DNA of 10,097 nt, from contig NZ_LFEK01000116.1 in the NCBI RefSeq assembly GCF_001039265.1, forward strand, positions 1,483 through 11,579, given 5' to 3'. Origin of the DNA: Synechococcus sp. GFB01. Its GTDB lineage: Bacteria > Cyanobacteriota > Cyanobacteriia > PCC-6307 > Cyanobiaceae. Below are positions 9,680 to 10,097 of the stretch, piece by piece. The notes beneath the pieces are model-generated. The model was given only the letters and a program-made list of their open reading frames with translations, did not search any database and was not told where the DNA came from. Numbering within the stretch: the stretch's first letter is position 1; the number at the start of each line of letters is the position of its first letter. The translations under genes and the position numbers were made by a program.

Positions 9680-10097
9680 TCAGTAGCGCGGCACCTCCGG
9701 ATCCACCTCCTGGCTCCAGGCGTCGATGCCGCCGCTCACGTTGATGCCCTCGATGCCGTGACGGCCCAGGGCCAGCAGCGCCTTGGCGCTGCGGCCACCG
9801 AGCTTGCAGTGCACATACAGCTTCTTGCCCTGCGCCAGACGTCGCACATCCTCGATCGCCTCGCCGCTCTCGATGCGATCCAGCGGCATCAGCACCGAGC
9901 CAGGGATCACCGCGATCTCGGCTTCCTGGGGATTGCGCACGTCCAGCAGCAGGATGTCCTCCAGCTGACCGTCGATCACCGTTTTCAGCTCCGCCACCGT
10001 GATGCTGGGCACGGAGCCGGCCTCCTCCTGGCCTGGCGCCGTACCGCCCACACCGCAGAACTCCTGGTAGTCGATCAGCTCGTCGATCTGCGGGCGT
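9680..10097 (-). CDS. MoeB/ThiF-type adenylyltransferase with rhodanese domain, C-terminal part
   Basis: Only the last roughly 139 residues are in the window; the gene continues beyond its right edge. PQIDELIDYQEFCG (about 10052-10090) matches the linker after the E1-like adenylation domain in MoeB/ThiF-rhodanese fusions. Next come a short acidic spacer and a complete rhodanese domain from ITVAELKTVIDG to the stop: LLLDVRNPQEAEIAVIPGS, the active-site loop HCKLGGRS with Cys encoded at 9806-9808, and GGIDAWSQEVDPEVPRY at the end. Such proteins activate the C-terminal glycine of MoaD or ThiS-like carriers, and the rhodanese cysteine carries persulfide sulfur for molybdopterin or thiamine synthesis. 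A stand-alone rhodanese starting at the GTG near 10051 is possible but less likely, since the frame is open and family-like to the window edge. Confidence 0.85.
   Translation of the reverse strand, partial: RPQIDELIDYQEFCGVGGTAPGQEEAGSVPSITVAELKTVIDGQLEDILLLDVRNPQEAEIAVIPGSVLMPLDRIESGEAIEDVRRLAQGKKLYVHCKLGGRSAKALLALGRHGIEGINVSGGIDAWSQEVDPEVPRY

Overview
The window looks like part of the chromosome of a high-GC picocyanobacterium (Synechococcus/Cyanobium type). The evidence is the cyanobacterial-type glutamate-cysteine ligase, a long cyanobacterial PEP carboxylase, a bacterial SpeD with a picocyanobacterial-style N-terminus, three perfect copies of the cyanobacterial octamer GCGATCGC, and a housekeeping gene set without mobile DNA. 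This assignment comes from protein-level recognition, not from a database search.

Layout. (1) Positions 1-5541, + strand: a tight gene chain of trpE (5' end outside the window), gshA, ppc and a GNAT-like acetyltransferase. The first two junctions are ATGA stop/start overlaps and the third is compatible with a CTGA or slightly later start, so translational coupling is likely. (2) Positions 5572-5728, - strand: tRNA-Arg(CCG) with its own rho-independent terminator. (3) Positions 5736-7439, + strand: recF, starting only a few bases from the divergent tRNA, then speD. (4) Positions 7492-8354, - strand: larE, convergent with speD. (5) Positions 8495-9673, + strand: a protein made of two consecutive CobO/BtuR-type adenosyltransferase domains, divergent from larE. 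(6) Positions 9680-10097, - strand: the C-terminal part of a MoeB/ThiF-type E1-like enzyme with a rhodanese domain, its 5' end beyond the window.

Functions. The first block joins chorismate-to-anthranilate conversion, glutathione synthesis and anaplerotic carbon fixation. The other genes serve translation, recombinational repair, polyamine synthesis, sulfur transfer, corrinoid-type adenosylation and molybdopterin/thiamine-type sulfur activation. They do not form one pathway, and the arrangement reads as ordinary core genome.

Three reading-frame breaks were found, two in trpE and one in larE. Each is repaired exactly by adding one base to a short G or C run and then gives uninterrupted family sequence. 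This common signature favours sequence or assembly errors over real gene decay. The most unusual items are the tandem adenosyltransferase protein, the nearly abutting tRNA/recF divergent pair with no ATG or GTG start for recF, and a set of related direct and inverted repeats in the tRNA trailer and terminator. I see no CRISPR array, transposon, phage gene, defence system or cobalamin riboswitch, and no convincing new multi-gene system.
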